A model generated the notes under the pieces. It was given only the letters and a program-made list of their open reading frames with translations, was not told where the DNA came from and did no database searches. The position numbers and the translations under genes are program-made. 64,000 nt of DNA from Lactuca virosa (Eukaryota; Streptophyta; Magnoliopsida; Asterales; Asteraceae). The stretch lies in assembly GCA_928212115.1 (NCBI GenBank), contig CAKMRJ010000001.1, positions 365,745,038 through 365,809,037 on the forward strand, given 5' to 3'. Numbering within the stretch: the first letter of the stretch is position 1; every line of letters starts with the position of its first letter. Shown here one piece after another: positions 22,491 through 34,006 of this stretch.

Positions 22491-23562
22491 AATAATAATA
22501 CATCGGAAATCTCGTTGAAACAATAAATTTGTGAGACCCTTCACGGTGTACTTATCTGAGTACGACCTTTTTAAGAACGTCGCTGCAGGCATTACCGTCA
22601 TATTAGTATGGTTAATAGGACTCACATGGATAAAATAACGAGTGAATTACAAAGTAATATACTTCTCTTATAACAGTAAGAAAAGTTAATTACATCCCGA
22701 CCAGATATACCTTCAGTAGCTTTTACTTACAGTAAGAGCTATGTATTATTAAATCAAGTATTGTACTTCTGGTTTTGAATATTTAAAACCACAAGGCAGT
22801 ATTATGAATAATAGAATACTCTCCATGATTAATACTAAGGTTGTTACTGTAGAACAGATATAACTAAGAACACTTTTACCAATGAAACGGTTTATGGGAT
22901 TAAACCACTTTTACAAATGAAACGGTTTATGGAATTAAACCACTTATACAAAGGAAACGGTTTATGGAATTAAACCACTTATCAAATGAAACTTAGTCAT
23001 TCAATCTTTGTAAACTAGTATAACATAAAAGACCTTTAGTGGTTAATTCTATAATTCCTTAGTTGCTACATCATAGTTATACATAAGTAATGTCCGATTG
23101 ACAGTAAAGTGTGTGATTTCCGCCTTACTTCCTGTTCCTTGTTTGGTTGTGGGCTTAGGGCAGATACACCCAGTTGACTGTCAATTCGATATTATGTTAT
23201 GTATAATCAGTATAAACTAGTTAGGGGGGGAATACAAGTTTAACACAATATTAAATTGTGTTAATAACTGTATGTGATAATAATCACACAAAATGATTCC
23301 GTATGCTTTTAAGAATTATCAAAAACTTCCAAAATGACGTGAAGCCTTGTTAAATCTTTAAAGTCATGTAAAAACTCCGTTAAATTCTTTGAAAAATGTT
23401 TTATAAGCTATTTCAAAGTATAAATGCCAAAATCATGTTTATATATGTATAAATATATAAATAAGATTTGAAGGGCTTAGGACTAATGGATTATCTTATT
23501 TTCTTTTCCTTGTTTGGATGTGGAATTAAGGTTGTATTATTTGTCCGAAGGTCGTTTCCTTC

Positions 23563-23616
<54 letters not shown>

Positions 23617-25532
23617 CATATATTAGTACAAAAGGTTACTCCTTTTGGTATCACCACCTTTGTATCAGGCTGAGCAAAGGTGTTCATCCATGAGAAACCA
23701 TGCTAATCAGATAGAACATATAAATTATAATAGATATAATTTATCATTCAAAACTAAAGATACATGTATGATTTACAACTGTATACTTTCCAAGGAAATT
23801 ACCAGAATTCATTCACCTATACCAAGATATGTATAATACCTTTAATATACGAACAACATATTAAAGAAGTAAAGATACATCATACCTAGTTTGCATTAAC
23901 AAAGGTACGATACAGAGTACCAGGGTTAGCAAACACGTGTTAATGTCGGGTTTGCATTAACAAAGGTACGATATACAGAGTACCAGAGTTAGCAATCACG
24001 AGTAATAATACATCATATCGGGTTTGCATTAACAAAGGTACGATATACAGAGTACCAGAGTTAGCAATCACGGGTAATAATACATTCTGCCGGGTTGGCA
24101 TTAGCAAAGGTACTATACAGAGTACCCGAGTTAGCAAACTCGAGGTAATAATACATATTACCGGGTTTGCATTAACCAAGGGTACGATACAAAGTACCAG
24201 AGTTAGCATTCATCGGGTAATAATAATAATACATCGGAAATCTTGTTGAAACAATAAATTTGTGAGACCCTTCACGGTGTACTTATCTGAGTACGACCTT
24301 TTTAAGTCCTGAACTATTAGCCAGAATCTCTTGTAGGGAGAGCGTGAATTTGTGTATAGATCTATATGGGACTGACAATCCCGCACCTCTACTGTTCGCT
24401 ACAGTTTGGCTGGCAGACCTAGGGTGTCAAATATCATTCCAGTTCCGACGCCTGAAGAACGTCGTTGCAGGCATTACCGTCATATTAGTATGGTTAATAG
24501 GACTCACATGGATAAAATAACGAGTGAATTACAAAGTAATATACTTCTCTTATAACAGTAAGAAAAGTTAATTACATCCCGACCAGATATACCTTCAGTA
24601 GCTTTTACTTACAGTAAGAGCTATGTATTATGAAATCAAGTATTGTACTTCTGGTTTTGAATATTTAAAACCACAAGGCAGTATTATGAATAATAGAATA
24701 CTCTCCATGATTAATACTAAGGTTGTTACTGTAGAACATATATAACTAAGAACACTTTTACCAATGAAACAGTTTATGGGATTAAACCACTTTTACAAAT
24801 GAAACGGTTTATGGGATTAAACCACTTATACAAAGGAAACGGTTTATGGAATTAAACCACTTATCAAATGAAACTTAGTCATTCAATCTTTGTAAACTAG
24901 TATAACATAAAAGACCTTTAGTGGTTAATTCTATAATTCCTTAGTTTCTACATCATAGTTATACATAAGTAATGTCCGATTGACAGTAAAGTGTGTGACT
25001 TCTGCCGTACTTCCTGTTCCTTGTTTGGTTGTGGGCTAAGGGCAGATACACCCAGTTGACTGTCAATTCGATATTATGTTATGTATAATCAGTATAAACT
25101 AGGTAATTACAGAGGGAAACTATTGAGGTTATCAGTTAATCACCTCAGGAGATATAGGATTTCCTGGAGAAACCAGTGAACTTATTCAAAGAACTTAGGG
25201 TATACTTAACAAAGACTAAAATACTTATGAACTCACCAGCTTAAATGCTGATCTACTCTTTTTAAATAACTTGTATTCTCAGGAATCCAGTAGACAGGTA
25301 CACTCCTGAAGCTTTTGAGAAGACTACCTAGTACCGTACCGCGACTCTTGTCTTCTCCTGTACCTACTTCAGTGTTTGAATATGTAATGTTTAAACGCTT
25401 ATGTAAAACTTATACTTATTAATGCAATGGTTGTTTGTACTTTGATTACTATATTGCATTTGTTGTGATACTTACCTTAAGTCCTCCGCCCCCGAACGTT
25501 TCCGCCGTTCTGGTTTGGGGTGTGACAAAACG

Positions 25533-26605
25533 TCCGCCGAATCCAAAGGCAAGAGCATTCCAGATGGTCCTTAATGAAGCAGGCGAGGATGCAAGGGATC
25601 AGGAGTGAAGATGTATATATCCAAGAATCGGGATATGAAGCACCCAGATGGATAATATCATGTTGTGTAGCCTAATATAAGAGGCATAGTGTAGGGTGAA
25701 CCTAAATATCTATGTAATCGTTTCAAAAATTAATATAAACCTTCGTTATGTTATCCGATGTGTTAAATGATTATGTGTAATTCTTGTATGGTGAGTTGGA
25801 GAACTGCGAGACAATACTTGGGACGAGTATGAGTAGGTGTGGATGATAGTAGAGTCCTATACTACCGGAAGCACATGACTCACACTTGGATCAGGGAAAG
25901 TTACAAGGTTACCAAGAAGCTAGTAATTGATTCCGTTTTGTTCAAGTGTGTCGTTGTCATCGTTTTGGTAATGACTAAGAAGATGATTGTTATTCCGAAC
26001 CTATAGGTCATATCAAATCGATTCCGCCTAAGCCGAGTATGTTACGTGGTTCAGAGAACCAAGATCGATGTAACATCCGACTTAAGCCAGAAGATTGAAG
26101 TAAAAGATAATCGAAGCGATCAATAAAAGTATCGCGATCACTGTTAGAGTAAAGAAGCTTGTAGCTAGAAGTGCAACATGATAGAATGTGATTATATCAC
26201 ATTAGAACATGAAGAAAGGTATATTCTATTCTGTAATTTGACTCTAAAAGACCTGAGTCTAAGCTTTGCATCATACGATGATAGGTCATTACCACATAAA
26301 CCATCGGTCTATTGTGGTAATCAAAGAACTTCTCTGAAATAAGTCTGTTTAAGAAGAAGTAGGAGTCTCGAATCAGGATCGATTTTGTAACTCGAAGGTT
26401 ACGATTGGAAGTCCAACATAGGATACAAAACGGGTGCAGGATTGAGCACCGCCTGCGGTCAAGAAGACCAAGAGTTAGATACTCGTTCAAAGGAACATAG
26501 AAGTTACGATTATTACCTAGGATGAAGAGATAATGTATGGAGTCATTATACAAACCCTGTTTCGTTGATGATTCCTGGACGTAATCATCCTAAGGAGGAG
26601 ATAAT
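25533..26605 (+). other. Element A gag tail and non-coding 3' region
   Basis: After the second AAACG, about 25 codons (PNPKARAFQMVLNEAGEDARDQE, then TGA at about 25607) continue A's gag beyond the B insertion, in a shifted frame. The remaining ~1 kb has no pol domain in any frame. It ends in a purine-rich tract (26591-26605) before the 3' LTR. Confidence 0.7.
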
Positions 26606-28631
26606 TGTAACGCCCGCAGATTCGGGCTAGTCAATTTAGAGACAATAAGCGTCAAAAATGACTTTTTTAACAAGTTATAGTATATGTCACAAAGGTTCCG
26701 TACATATAAAGAACGATGAAATACGAGTTATAACGAAGAAGTTATGACCTGTCGAAGTTTTACGGCAAAACCAGCACGACACCACGTAACGTAAAAAGTG
26801 AATTTTTGATAAATTACTTTTTAGCCTTAGCGATCTAAACGAAAGTCATAGTATACGTTAAACCGAGAGTGTGCATAAAAAGAACGCTCAAATCTACCTT
26901 CGTATGATGAAGTTATGATTTTTCTAAGATTTGACATAACAGTGCACAACCCGAAATTCGAATTTTAGATTGATCGATTTTTAGCCGACGCAACCTAAAT
27001 GAGAAATTAATATCTCATAATAGGATCTCAACGATAAAAAGACAGACGAAAATGGAGTTCGTATGTAGAAGTTATGAATTTTACATGGTCATTTAACAAT
27101 ATAATCTTCTCATACTGTTAAATTTAGAATTGATCGAAATTTAGCCAATGGAGTCAAAAGAAGAGTTGTAGATCTTGTCAATACCTACGCGTGGATATAA
27201 AAAACAGCAAAAAACGGAGCTCGTATGCGAAAGTTACGGGGTTTAGAAGTCGGCAGGATGCTGTTGCGAAGAGGGTGACGTGGCTGAATCTGGGTCATTG
27301 CTTTCTCCCCAAGCCTTGCCACCAGAAGGTGACATATGGCACCAATTCGACGAGTTGGAGGCCATAACTCAACGAGTTGAGTTGTATTTCAGCCTATAAA
27401 TAGCATGCGAAGGTCTCCATAATTCTCACACCAAAACCCACTTCTCTCTCATTATAACTTCTCTCTAAACCTCCCAAAACACCCGTAAGCCCTAGGAAAC
27501 TCCCGTAGCACTAGAAAAAAGCCCCGGAGCGCCCGAAGGCTCCGAGAAAAAGAGCTTTTCGGATCAGAAGCTTTGCTCCAGCGGAGCCTGGTTTTTAGCT
27601 AAAGCCCCTATAAGTTGAGTTATGCTTACCCTACTTTAAGTATAACTTATGTTTAAGTTCATTATCGTTATTATGAACCTATAAACAAGATTTATCAGTG
27701 ATTCCAAGTCGTTATACTGATTGATCTACTTACGGGGATGATGTCTAGGCTGTGATCTAGTGAGGTGTTTAAAGTGGGATTTCCAAACAGTATACTTCGT
27801 ATACCAAACGGACCATACTTCCAATATGATCCTACCTGGTCGTTCCTTACTTGATAGATCATAAAAGCAGACTTTGAGTTAATGATAAATCTAGACTAAT
27901 AATTAGTCGCAATAAATATTAGACTAAAACTTAGCGATAATAATGCTAGGTTTCGTCGAAGGAAAATAGAATCGTTAGAATCGAAGCGTTGCCCAAGTTT
28001 GGAATCATCACTTTTACATGTGAGTGCATAGTCCCTTTCATGAACATGATTTTAATACAAGTATTGATTGAAGTATTACATATATGTTTATGTGTGAAAT
28101 ATTTGAGGTTGCCTGAAATACGTGTTAAAGAGCATATCTGATAATATATGATGATTTAGGATAAAGAGTAAACCTAAATTAATTATGAGGAATATTGGGT
28201 AGTATCTTCTTATGTGTATGAGTGAGATATACACAGAGAATAGAACTTTAAATTATGTCATTGATCCGGGAGCATGGATTAGACATAGTCATTCGTCCCT
28301 AGTCCGAGAGTATGGATTGGGCACAGTCATTTGTCATTAATCCGGGAGCATGGATTTAAGACGTAGTCAGTTGTCCTTAGTCCGAGAGTATGGATATGAC
28401 ATAGTTAGTTGTCATTAATTAGGGAGTATGGATTTAGACATAAACAATTATCCCTGGTCCAAGGGTATGGAATGGGCACAGTTATTGATCCGAGAGCATG
28501 GATTAGATCCGGGAGTATAGATTAAGTAAAGAGATGAATTTTAAGGTCCGAGAGTATGGATAGTGTCGTTGCAAGGATCGACGGGGTGGGGTAAGTGTTG
28601 CTTATATATGGTGAACTTGTATACTTTGTGA

Positions 28632-28685
<54 letters not shown>

Positions 28686-29034
28686 ATAAGATTGTGGGAT
28701 TGAAATCCCTATGTACTCACCAGCTTTCCCAACCTGACCCACTCAAGTTTATTTGTATCACATGTATCGATATGAAGCTAGTTTACACTGAGATATTTAA
28801 AAGAGATGTAGATCACTAGTCTAAATGAATGTAAGGTCTGTTTATGCTTATGTTTTTGTATTGACAAGGACATCACAATGTTTTAAAATAAATAAAATAC
28901 ATTTCTTCGGAAATGCATTGATAACGTATTTATCATGTTTTTCTGGGAATGAATTTCGCAACATATTTCTTTAAAAGCTACTCTGATTTTCAAACAAATC
29001 AGTCTTTTCTGGCCGTGAAAATGGGGATGTCAGA
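26606..29034 (+). repeat. Element A 3' LTR
   Basis: Begins TGTAACGCCCGCAG and ends GATGTCAGA (other copies end GATGTCACA), about 2.43 kb. U3 repeat anchors lie at 26738, 26909, 27068 and 27229 (spacing 171, 159, 161). It carries the palindrome pair, TATA at 27395, ~50-bp array at 28255-28530 and (AT)n at 28637-28682. Host integrase resumes directly after it. Confidence 0.88.
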
Positions 29035-30400
29035 GAAATCTCATGCGGAAGGATTGAAAAAGGAAAATTGGAAGGCAGAGCGGATCAAGGGACAAATTCC
29101 TTTATTTCTCAAAGATGGTCGGGGCTTGTTCACTCAGTGTGGCGGGGTTTGGGTTCCGACTACTGGTGGAGTGAGACAGACAGTGTTTGAAGAGGCTCAA
29201 AAGTCGAAGTTTCAATCCACCCGGGGGCCACAAAGATGTATAGGGATGTGAAGTTGAGCTACTAGTGGCCCTGTATGAAAAAGGATATAACAAGGTTTGT
29301 GGAGCGGTGGCTGACTTGCCAGAAATTCAAGGTCGAACATCAGAGACCCCATGGCAAGATGCAGCCGTTACCCATTTCCATGTGGAAATGGGAAGAGATC
29401 ACCATTAATTTTATTACAAGGTTGCCAAGGACGACGCATGGAGTTGATTCTATCTGGGTCATTGTTGATAGATTAACCAAGAGTGCACACTTCATACCTA
29501 TTTCCAAGAGTCAAGGTTGTAAAAATCGTTCGACGGTCGACTGGCGATAAGCGATTAATCAGACTCGGCGGGGATTAATCGGGGACCCTAAATTATCTAA
29601 AAAATTATTATTTCCTAAAAAATTAAATATATGGAAATTTTAAATTTTGAAATTTTGAAAATTTTAGTATAATATTTTAAAATTTAAAAGCTTAAAAATT
29701 TAAAATTTTAAAATTTTCGTGTAATATTTGAAAATTATTTTTTTTTTGAATTTTTTAAATATTTCCCGCCTATGATCGCCGATGACCGTCAAGGCCGCCA
29801 AGGACCACCAAGCCCGAGTTTGACCAATTTTGACCAATTTCCACCAAGCACCCTAATCGTAATCGGTTCAAGGCCGCCAAGCGATTAATCGCCGATTAAT
29901 CGACCGCCAAGGCCGATTTCTGCAACACTGCCAAGAGTATATCTATTGAGAAGTTGGCTGACATTTACATTCGAGAGGTGGTGGTTCGACACAAGGTGCC
30001 AGTTTTGGTGGTTTCAGACCAAGATATTCGTTTCACCTCCAGGTTTTGGAGGAAGTTTCATGATGAGTTGGGAACTTATCTGCTTTTCAGTACAACATAC
30101 CACCCCCAGACTGATGGTCAGAGTGAGTGGACGATTCAGACGCTACAAGATATGCTTCGGCCTGCGTATTAGATCTTGGCAGGAGTTCGGATACTTACCT
30201 TCCACTGGCCGAGTTCTCCTACAACATCTTTCATGCTAGTATTGATCGACCACCCTTCGATATATTATATAGAAGGAGGTATAAGACACTGGTTTGTTAG
30301 GGAAAGGTTGGGCATTGGGTCACGGGGAGTATTGAAGTGGTGCTCAAGACTACTGAGTTGATTAAGCAAGTGTGTGACAAGTCACGGGTCACATAGAGAC
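29035..30400 (+). pseudogene. Host element integrase, split by a MITE
   Basis: The frame begins with the pre-integrase segment (LKKENWKAERIKGQIPLFL...) and the zinc-binding domain: in VERWLTCQ the first cysteine of the CxxC pair is Trp. In the catalytic core the first Asp is replaced by Asn (TINFITRL, where the family has a D before FI). The core is cut at 29511 by a MITE and resumes at 29939: IREVVVRHKVPVLVVSDQD holds the second Asp and YHPQTDGQSEW the Glu. A stop at 30172 and later frameshifts end it. Integrase would join the cDNA to the chromosome; two key residues are lost. Confidence 0.9.
29512..29930. mobile_element. hAT-like MITE (419 bp)
   Basis: Flanked by perfect 8-bp duplications CCAAGAGT (29504-29511 and 29931-29938), the hallmark of hAT transposons. 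Ends are imperfect inverted repeats: CAAGGTTGTAAAAATCG at the left against CAGTGTTGCAGAAATCG read inward from the right, with further subterminal GATTAATCG repeats in both orientations. The centre is AT-rich and has no coding capacity. Removing it restores the host integrase frame. Confidence 0.88.
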
Positions 30401-30572
30401 GGAAAAAGAGTTATGTATATCGTCGACGTTCGAATATCGAGTTTCAGGTGGGGGATTTAGTGCTTCTAAAGGTGTCACCTTGGAAGGGTGTCACCCTATT
30501 TTGGAAACGGGGCAAGTTAGGCCCCCAGTTTATTGGTCCTTTCAGGATTACCTCCCAGGCGGGCAAGGTTGC
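30380..30572 (+). pseudogene. Host integrase C-terminal domain, first half
   Basis: Reads RRRSNIEFQVGDLVLLKVSPWKG-type sequence, the conserved GD.V.L segment of the gypsy integrase C-terminus, with local frameshifts. It is cut at 30572 by solo LTR D within a GKVAYR-like stretch. Confidence 0.8.
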
Positions 30573-30787
30573 TGTAACATCCTGTTCTGGATTGTCCGAG
30601 ATTTAGGAATTTGTGGGCTGCAAACCGGGCATGAGGAAGTATCGGAGCTACGACGAGTTGAAGCGTAGGGCTTCTCGTCACCTTTCCGTGGATATGAGGT
30701 TCATGGGAAACGGACTTATAACAAGGGAGCTATGACAGTTTAAGATTCGGCAAGATAAGTCCTTTAATTGTAAAAGGTGGCAGCGGA

Positions 30788-30937
30788 GTACATTGGGCGT
30801 ACGTGTGTGTACGCTTAGTGTACTCATGTGCATGACTTTTAAGCGGAGCCACCTAGTACGCTGGGTGTACCAGAGGGTACGTTGGGCGTACCAGGCACTT
30901 AAGGAAACCCTACATAAGGGGGGTGCCCCTATATAAA
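30788..30937 (+). promoter_or_regulatory. Solo LTR D U3: two palindrome pairs and TATA
   Basis: 15-mers of the form GTACGYTGGGYGTAC at 30788, 30809, 30856 and 30877: two pairs, each 21 bp start to start. TATATAAA lies at 30930. A second set of related 13-mers is downstream (31519, 31539, 31591, 31614). Confidence 0.65.
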
Positions 30938-31644
30938 GAATGAGATGGCCTCATTCCTGGCCACCATTCTCAGTCAACAAACCCACCAAAACCCTAAACT
31001 ATCGTTCATAGAGCTTGTGAGTGCATTTGAGAGCCTTTGAGTGACTTTGTGTGTTCTTGGAGTGAAGAAGAAGCTTTGGAGAAGAAGGAGTGAGAGTCCA
31101 GGCCCTTGGCTCTGAGCATATCTGTGTTGGGAGCTTCATATTGAGGTATAAAGCTTCAAGCTTTCTCACTCTTTTGATTTGTGCATTATAGTAGAGTATT
31201 TTAGGGTTTTTGTCCCAAAAGTTTGAGACTTTATGAGATATTGAGCTCCAAAGACTATGATCAACCCTTTTGAGTGAAATTAGTGGCGTAGTGTCATAAA
31301 AATCAAGCCTTGGTCATTGGAATCAAGCCATGTAAGAGAAATGAGCTTTTTGAGATGAGAGAGTGTGTGTTTTGTGTGTTTATGACCATATCAGCCATGC
31401 AAAAGCTTAAAGTCACTGACTTTATGGAGTAAGAGCTATTAGGGAGTCCAGATCTGAGAAATGAGCTAAGGTCTTAATGGGTTAAGACCAAGAGAATGGA
31501 CTAAAGCAAAACTGGGCGTACGCCCAGCATAATTCCAATACGCCCCGCGTACTGGACTGGTGTCCCCGATCAGAATCGTGCATGCTAGAGTACGTTGAGC
31601 GTACCAAGGGAGGTACGCCCCGCGTAACTTCATTGTGAGCTTTT

Positions 31645-31830
31645 TGGGCTGAATTTTATAATGGGCCTGGATCTTTGGGCTTGTGCATTAGAGACTTTGA
31701 GCAAAGAAATATTTTATTATGCCTTGGGCCCTTGTGTTGGGCTTGTCACTTGGACTTGAGAGTTGGCCCTTTGGAGGGCCCAATCATTATCGGGCCTTGG
31801 TGGGCCCAATGAGTCTTAGGTTGTTGATGG
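31645..31830 (+). repeat. TGGGCC/TGGGCT cluster in solo LTR D
   Basis: About ten GGGCC or GGGCT cores in under 200 bp. TGGGCC/T is the plant site II motif recognised by TCP factors; use here is inferred. A separate ACCGGAGGGTC micro-repeat lies at about 32010-32175. Confidence 0.5.
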
Positions 31831-32465
31831 GCTAGTTAGTGGACTGCCTTTAGACCAAAAGAGTGAGGATTTGGACTTAGATATTAATGGGATAATTGTG
31901 GATTTAGGTCCAGTGTTAGAGGCCGGTGCAACAACATCATCTTTAGGAGCTGTTCATCATCCGAGGTGAGTCTTCTCACTATACTTTACCTAGAGTGGTA
32001 ACTTTTGTATGACCGGAGGGTCTTATGTGCTTATATTGAGTATTGTGATATCCTGCATTATGTCTTTGTGATTTATGTTGTGTATCATTCCGAGCTTACT
32101 GAGTTAGGGCCGGAGGGTCCATCCGAGTTGTGGGACCGGAGGGTTCCATTGAGACACATTGACCGGAGGGTCTTATCTGAGTATAGCCATGAAAGGCTAA
32201 TGAGATATGTATGGTATTTTGGAGAACTCATTAAGCTTCGTGCTTACCCTATTATGTGATATGTGTTTCAGGTTCTTTTCAGGATCGCGGGAAGGCGCCT
32301 GCTTGATTGTACACACCAGAGAAAGAGTTACACTTTGAGGATCCTGGATTGTTAATTAAATAATTATGGAGTTGTGTTTTTCAATAAATGGGATTTTTGT
32401 GAAATGTGTTATGAGAATTATGTGATTTTAAATGAAGAATTTGTTTGAAAATTTATGGTGTTACA

Positions 32466-32789
32466 GTTGCATATCGGATGGATCTTCCTGATAAGCTCAG
32501 CCAGATCTACAACACCTTCCATGTCTCTCAGTTGCGGAAGTGTGTAGCCGATGATTCTGCGGTGATCCCTTTGGATGATATTTAGGTCGATGAGTTCCTG
32601 AACTATGTTGAGAGGCCGGTTAAGATTCTCAACAGGAAGACCAAGACTCTGCACAACAAAGTGGTGAACCTGGTAAAGGTGAAGTGGAAGCACCGAAAAG
32701 GCTCTGAGTGGACGTGAGAGCCTAAGGATGAGATGAAGGCACACTACCCAGATTTGTTTGCAGCAGCGGACTTCGAGGACGAATTCTGA
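32466..32789 (+). pseudogene. Host integrase C-terminus with chromodomain-like end
   Basis: Resumes after solo LTR D with AYRMDLPDKLSQIYNTFHVS, the segment that follows the integrase barrel in gypsy elements. It continues to a chromodomain-like tail (VERPVKILNRKTK...LVKVKWKHRKGSEWT) and a terminal HYPDLFAAADFEDEF, stop at about 32787. Stops at about 32583 and 32716 interrupt it. The tail suits Tekay/Del-type chromoviruses; the lineage is tentative. The polypurine tract and LTR follow within 20 bp. Confidence 0.85.
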
Positions 32790-32791
32790 TT

Positions 32792-32806
32792 CAAGTGGGG
32801 TAGAGT
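32792..32806 (+). other. Host element polypurine tract
   Basis: CAAGTGGGGTAGAGT immediately before the LTR start TGTAACATTC. Confidence 0.7.
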
Positions 32807-34006
32807 TGTAACATTCAGTATCAGGTACATTTCAAATTATAGCTTAAAACCCAAAATATTTACATTTCCAATCCCTATGCATGGTGTAAGTTGGAGCTAC
32901 GCCTTGCGTAGCTCATTTAAGTTGGTCGCAAATTTTGGCTTGTACGTTGGGCGTACTCGGTTGGGGTTCAAACCCTAATTTTTAGGGTTTGGACCCTATT
33001 TAAAGGACTTTATGGCCTCAAACCCTTCCTTACCTCCAACCTCTATCCCTCTTAGCCTCCATCTCGAAACCCTAACTCTTGTGTGTGAGTTTTGAAGCCT
33101 TTTAGTGATGTTTTGGTGTTCTTGGTGGTGAAGGAAGACCGTTGGAGTTGTGGTGTTGCACTTAAGCTCTTGGGTCCAACATCTAATCATCTTTGTGCAT
33201 CTTCAGTAGGTATAAAGCTCAAATCTTGGTTCTTGGCTTGCTAGATCTTGTTAAGCTGCAAGATATGACCTTTTGTCCTAAAAACCTTGGTCTTATGAGT
33301 AAAGTCTACTCCATACCATTTAAGTTGTCCTTTCAGGCATTTTAGAGTGTTTGGTGACATAAAAATGCAAGCCTGGTCCTTTGTATTCTTTCATGAAAGA
33401 TTTATGGAGTTTTAGATGGTAATACAAGTTAGGGTTTTGGTTTTGAGCTCCCTTTTTCCATGCAAAGGCATAAAGGTTGCAACTTTATGATTTTAGATGT
33501 TCATTAGGGTTAGATATGAAGTTTGGACGTTAAGTCTTAAAGCATTAAGTCCTTAATAGAGAAATTAGACTTTTGAAGGGTATGCTGGGCGTAAACCTAC
33601 GTACGCTAAGCGTAGGAGGTTGTTGCCCAGTAAACCTTCCAAGAATGGGTTGTACGTTGGGCGTAATATGGAGTACGAAGGGTGTACTACCAGAAAAATC
33701 ACTTGGGCTATTTTTGGGCCTTGGATCATTAGGGGTTTGGGGCCTTGCTTTTTGGGTCATGAGTAGGAAGGGAAAAATGGTCTTTTGCCCTTGGTAAGAT
33801 AAAATATGAATTGGACCATTAATTATGGGTTAAACCCTGATTACTAATTAGGATTGTCTTTGGGTTTTGATTAGTGTGAGGAGTCGTGTTAGCAACAACG
33901 AGTGTGTGATTCAGTTATATTCAGTTAGAGGTGAGTCTACTCACTGTACTTGTGAGTCGAAGGCACCAATTTCGACCCACTACATTATGTATGTAGGATG
34001 GTAGCT
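32807..34006 (+). repeat. Host 3' LTR, first segment
   Basis: Starts TGTAACATTC. Palindromes TACGCCTTGCGTA (32898) and TACGTTGGGCGTA (32943) lie upstream of TATTTAAA (32997-33004). Two further pairs, 33581/33602 and 33653/33674, each have 21-bp spacing. Element C interrupts it at GTAGC (34002-34006). Later segments of the same LTR are 48939-49261 and 54667-54822. Confidence 0.85.

Larger units (their letters stand above)
5559..25527 (+). mobile_element. Complex B: three-LTR, two-body retrotransposon tandem
   Basis: The structure is LTR (5559-8815), body (8816-13224), LTR (13225-15735), body (15736-20144), LTR (20145-25527). Both bodies count to 4409 bp and are nearly identical. A single 5-bp target duplication AAACG brackets the whole (5554-5558 and 25528-25532), inside element A's gag. 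LTRs begin TGTGACACC and end GTGTGACA or GCGACA, and both bodies start with a PBS (TGGTATCAGAGC). Each body codes only a mini-Gag and eroded RNase H and integrase pieces, so it is non-autonomous. One target duplication around three LTRs points to LTR recombination with a sister copy rather than two insertions. Confidence 0.9.
20145..25527 (+). repeat. Complex B third LTR, chimeric with internal duplication
   Basis: Begins TGTGACACCAGTC and ends GGTGTGACA at the AAACG duplication. It is 5.4 kb long because 21476-23220 is followed by a second run of the same LTR segment from 23221. The second run shares variants with the 5' LTR (for example CACGTGTTAATG, CATCATATCGGG, CATTCTGCCGGG) that the first run lacks, so the LTR is a recombinant of two haplotypes. 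The first run also has a ~155-bp deletion at 22575 that removes the structured block. Confidence 0.88.
1743..29034 (+). mobile_element. Element A: gag-only LTR retrotransposon, split by complex B
   Basis: Two related LTRs (1743-3999 and 26606-29034) flank about 2.6 kb of own internal sequence (4000-5558 plus 25533-26605); the rest is complex B. A PBS follows the 5' LTR and a purine-rich AGGAGGAGATAAT precedes the 3' LTR. Only gag is coded and no protease, RT or integrase is visible, which matches the description of TR-GAG non-autonomous elements in plants. The first ~135 bp of the 5' LTR are missing, so the target duplication is lost. The insertion sits between host RNase H and integrase. Confidence 0.85.
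30573..32465 (+). mobile_element. Solo LTR D
   Basis: 1893 bp from TGTAACATCC to GGTGTTACA, bracketed by the target duplication GTTGC (30568-30572, 32466-32470). No PBS, gag or pol is associated. It is the product of recombination between the two LTRs of a former element. It contains TATATAAA at 30930-30937 and two groups of palindromes. Confidence 0.92.

Noticed and set aside
26197..26553. 118-codon minus-strand frame in the 3' region of element A
   Set aside because: No recognisable motif, not conserved elsewhere in the window, opposite to the element's strand.
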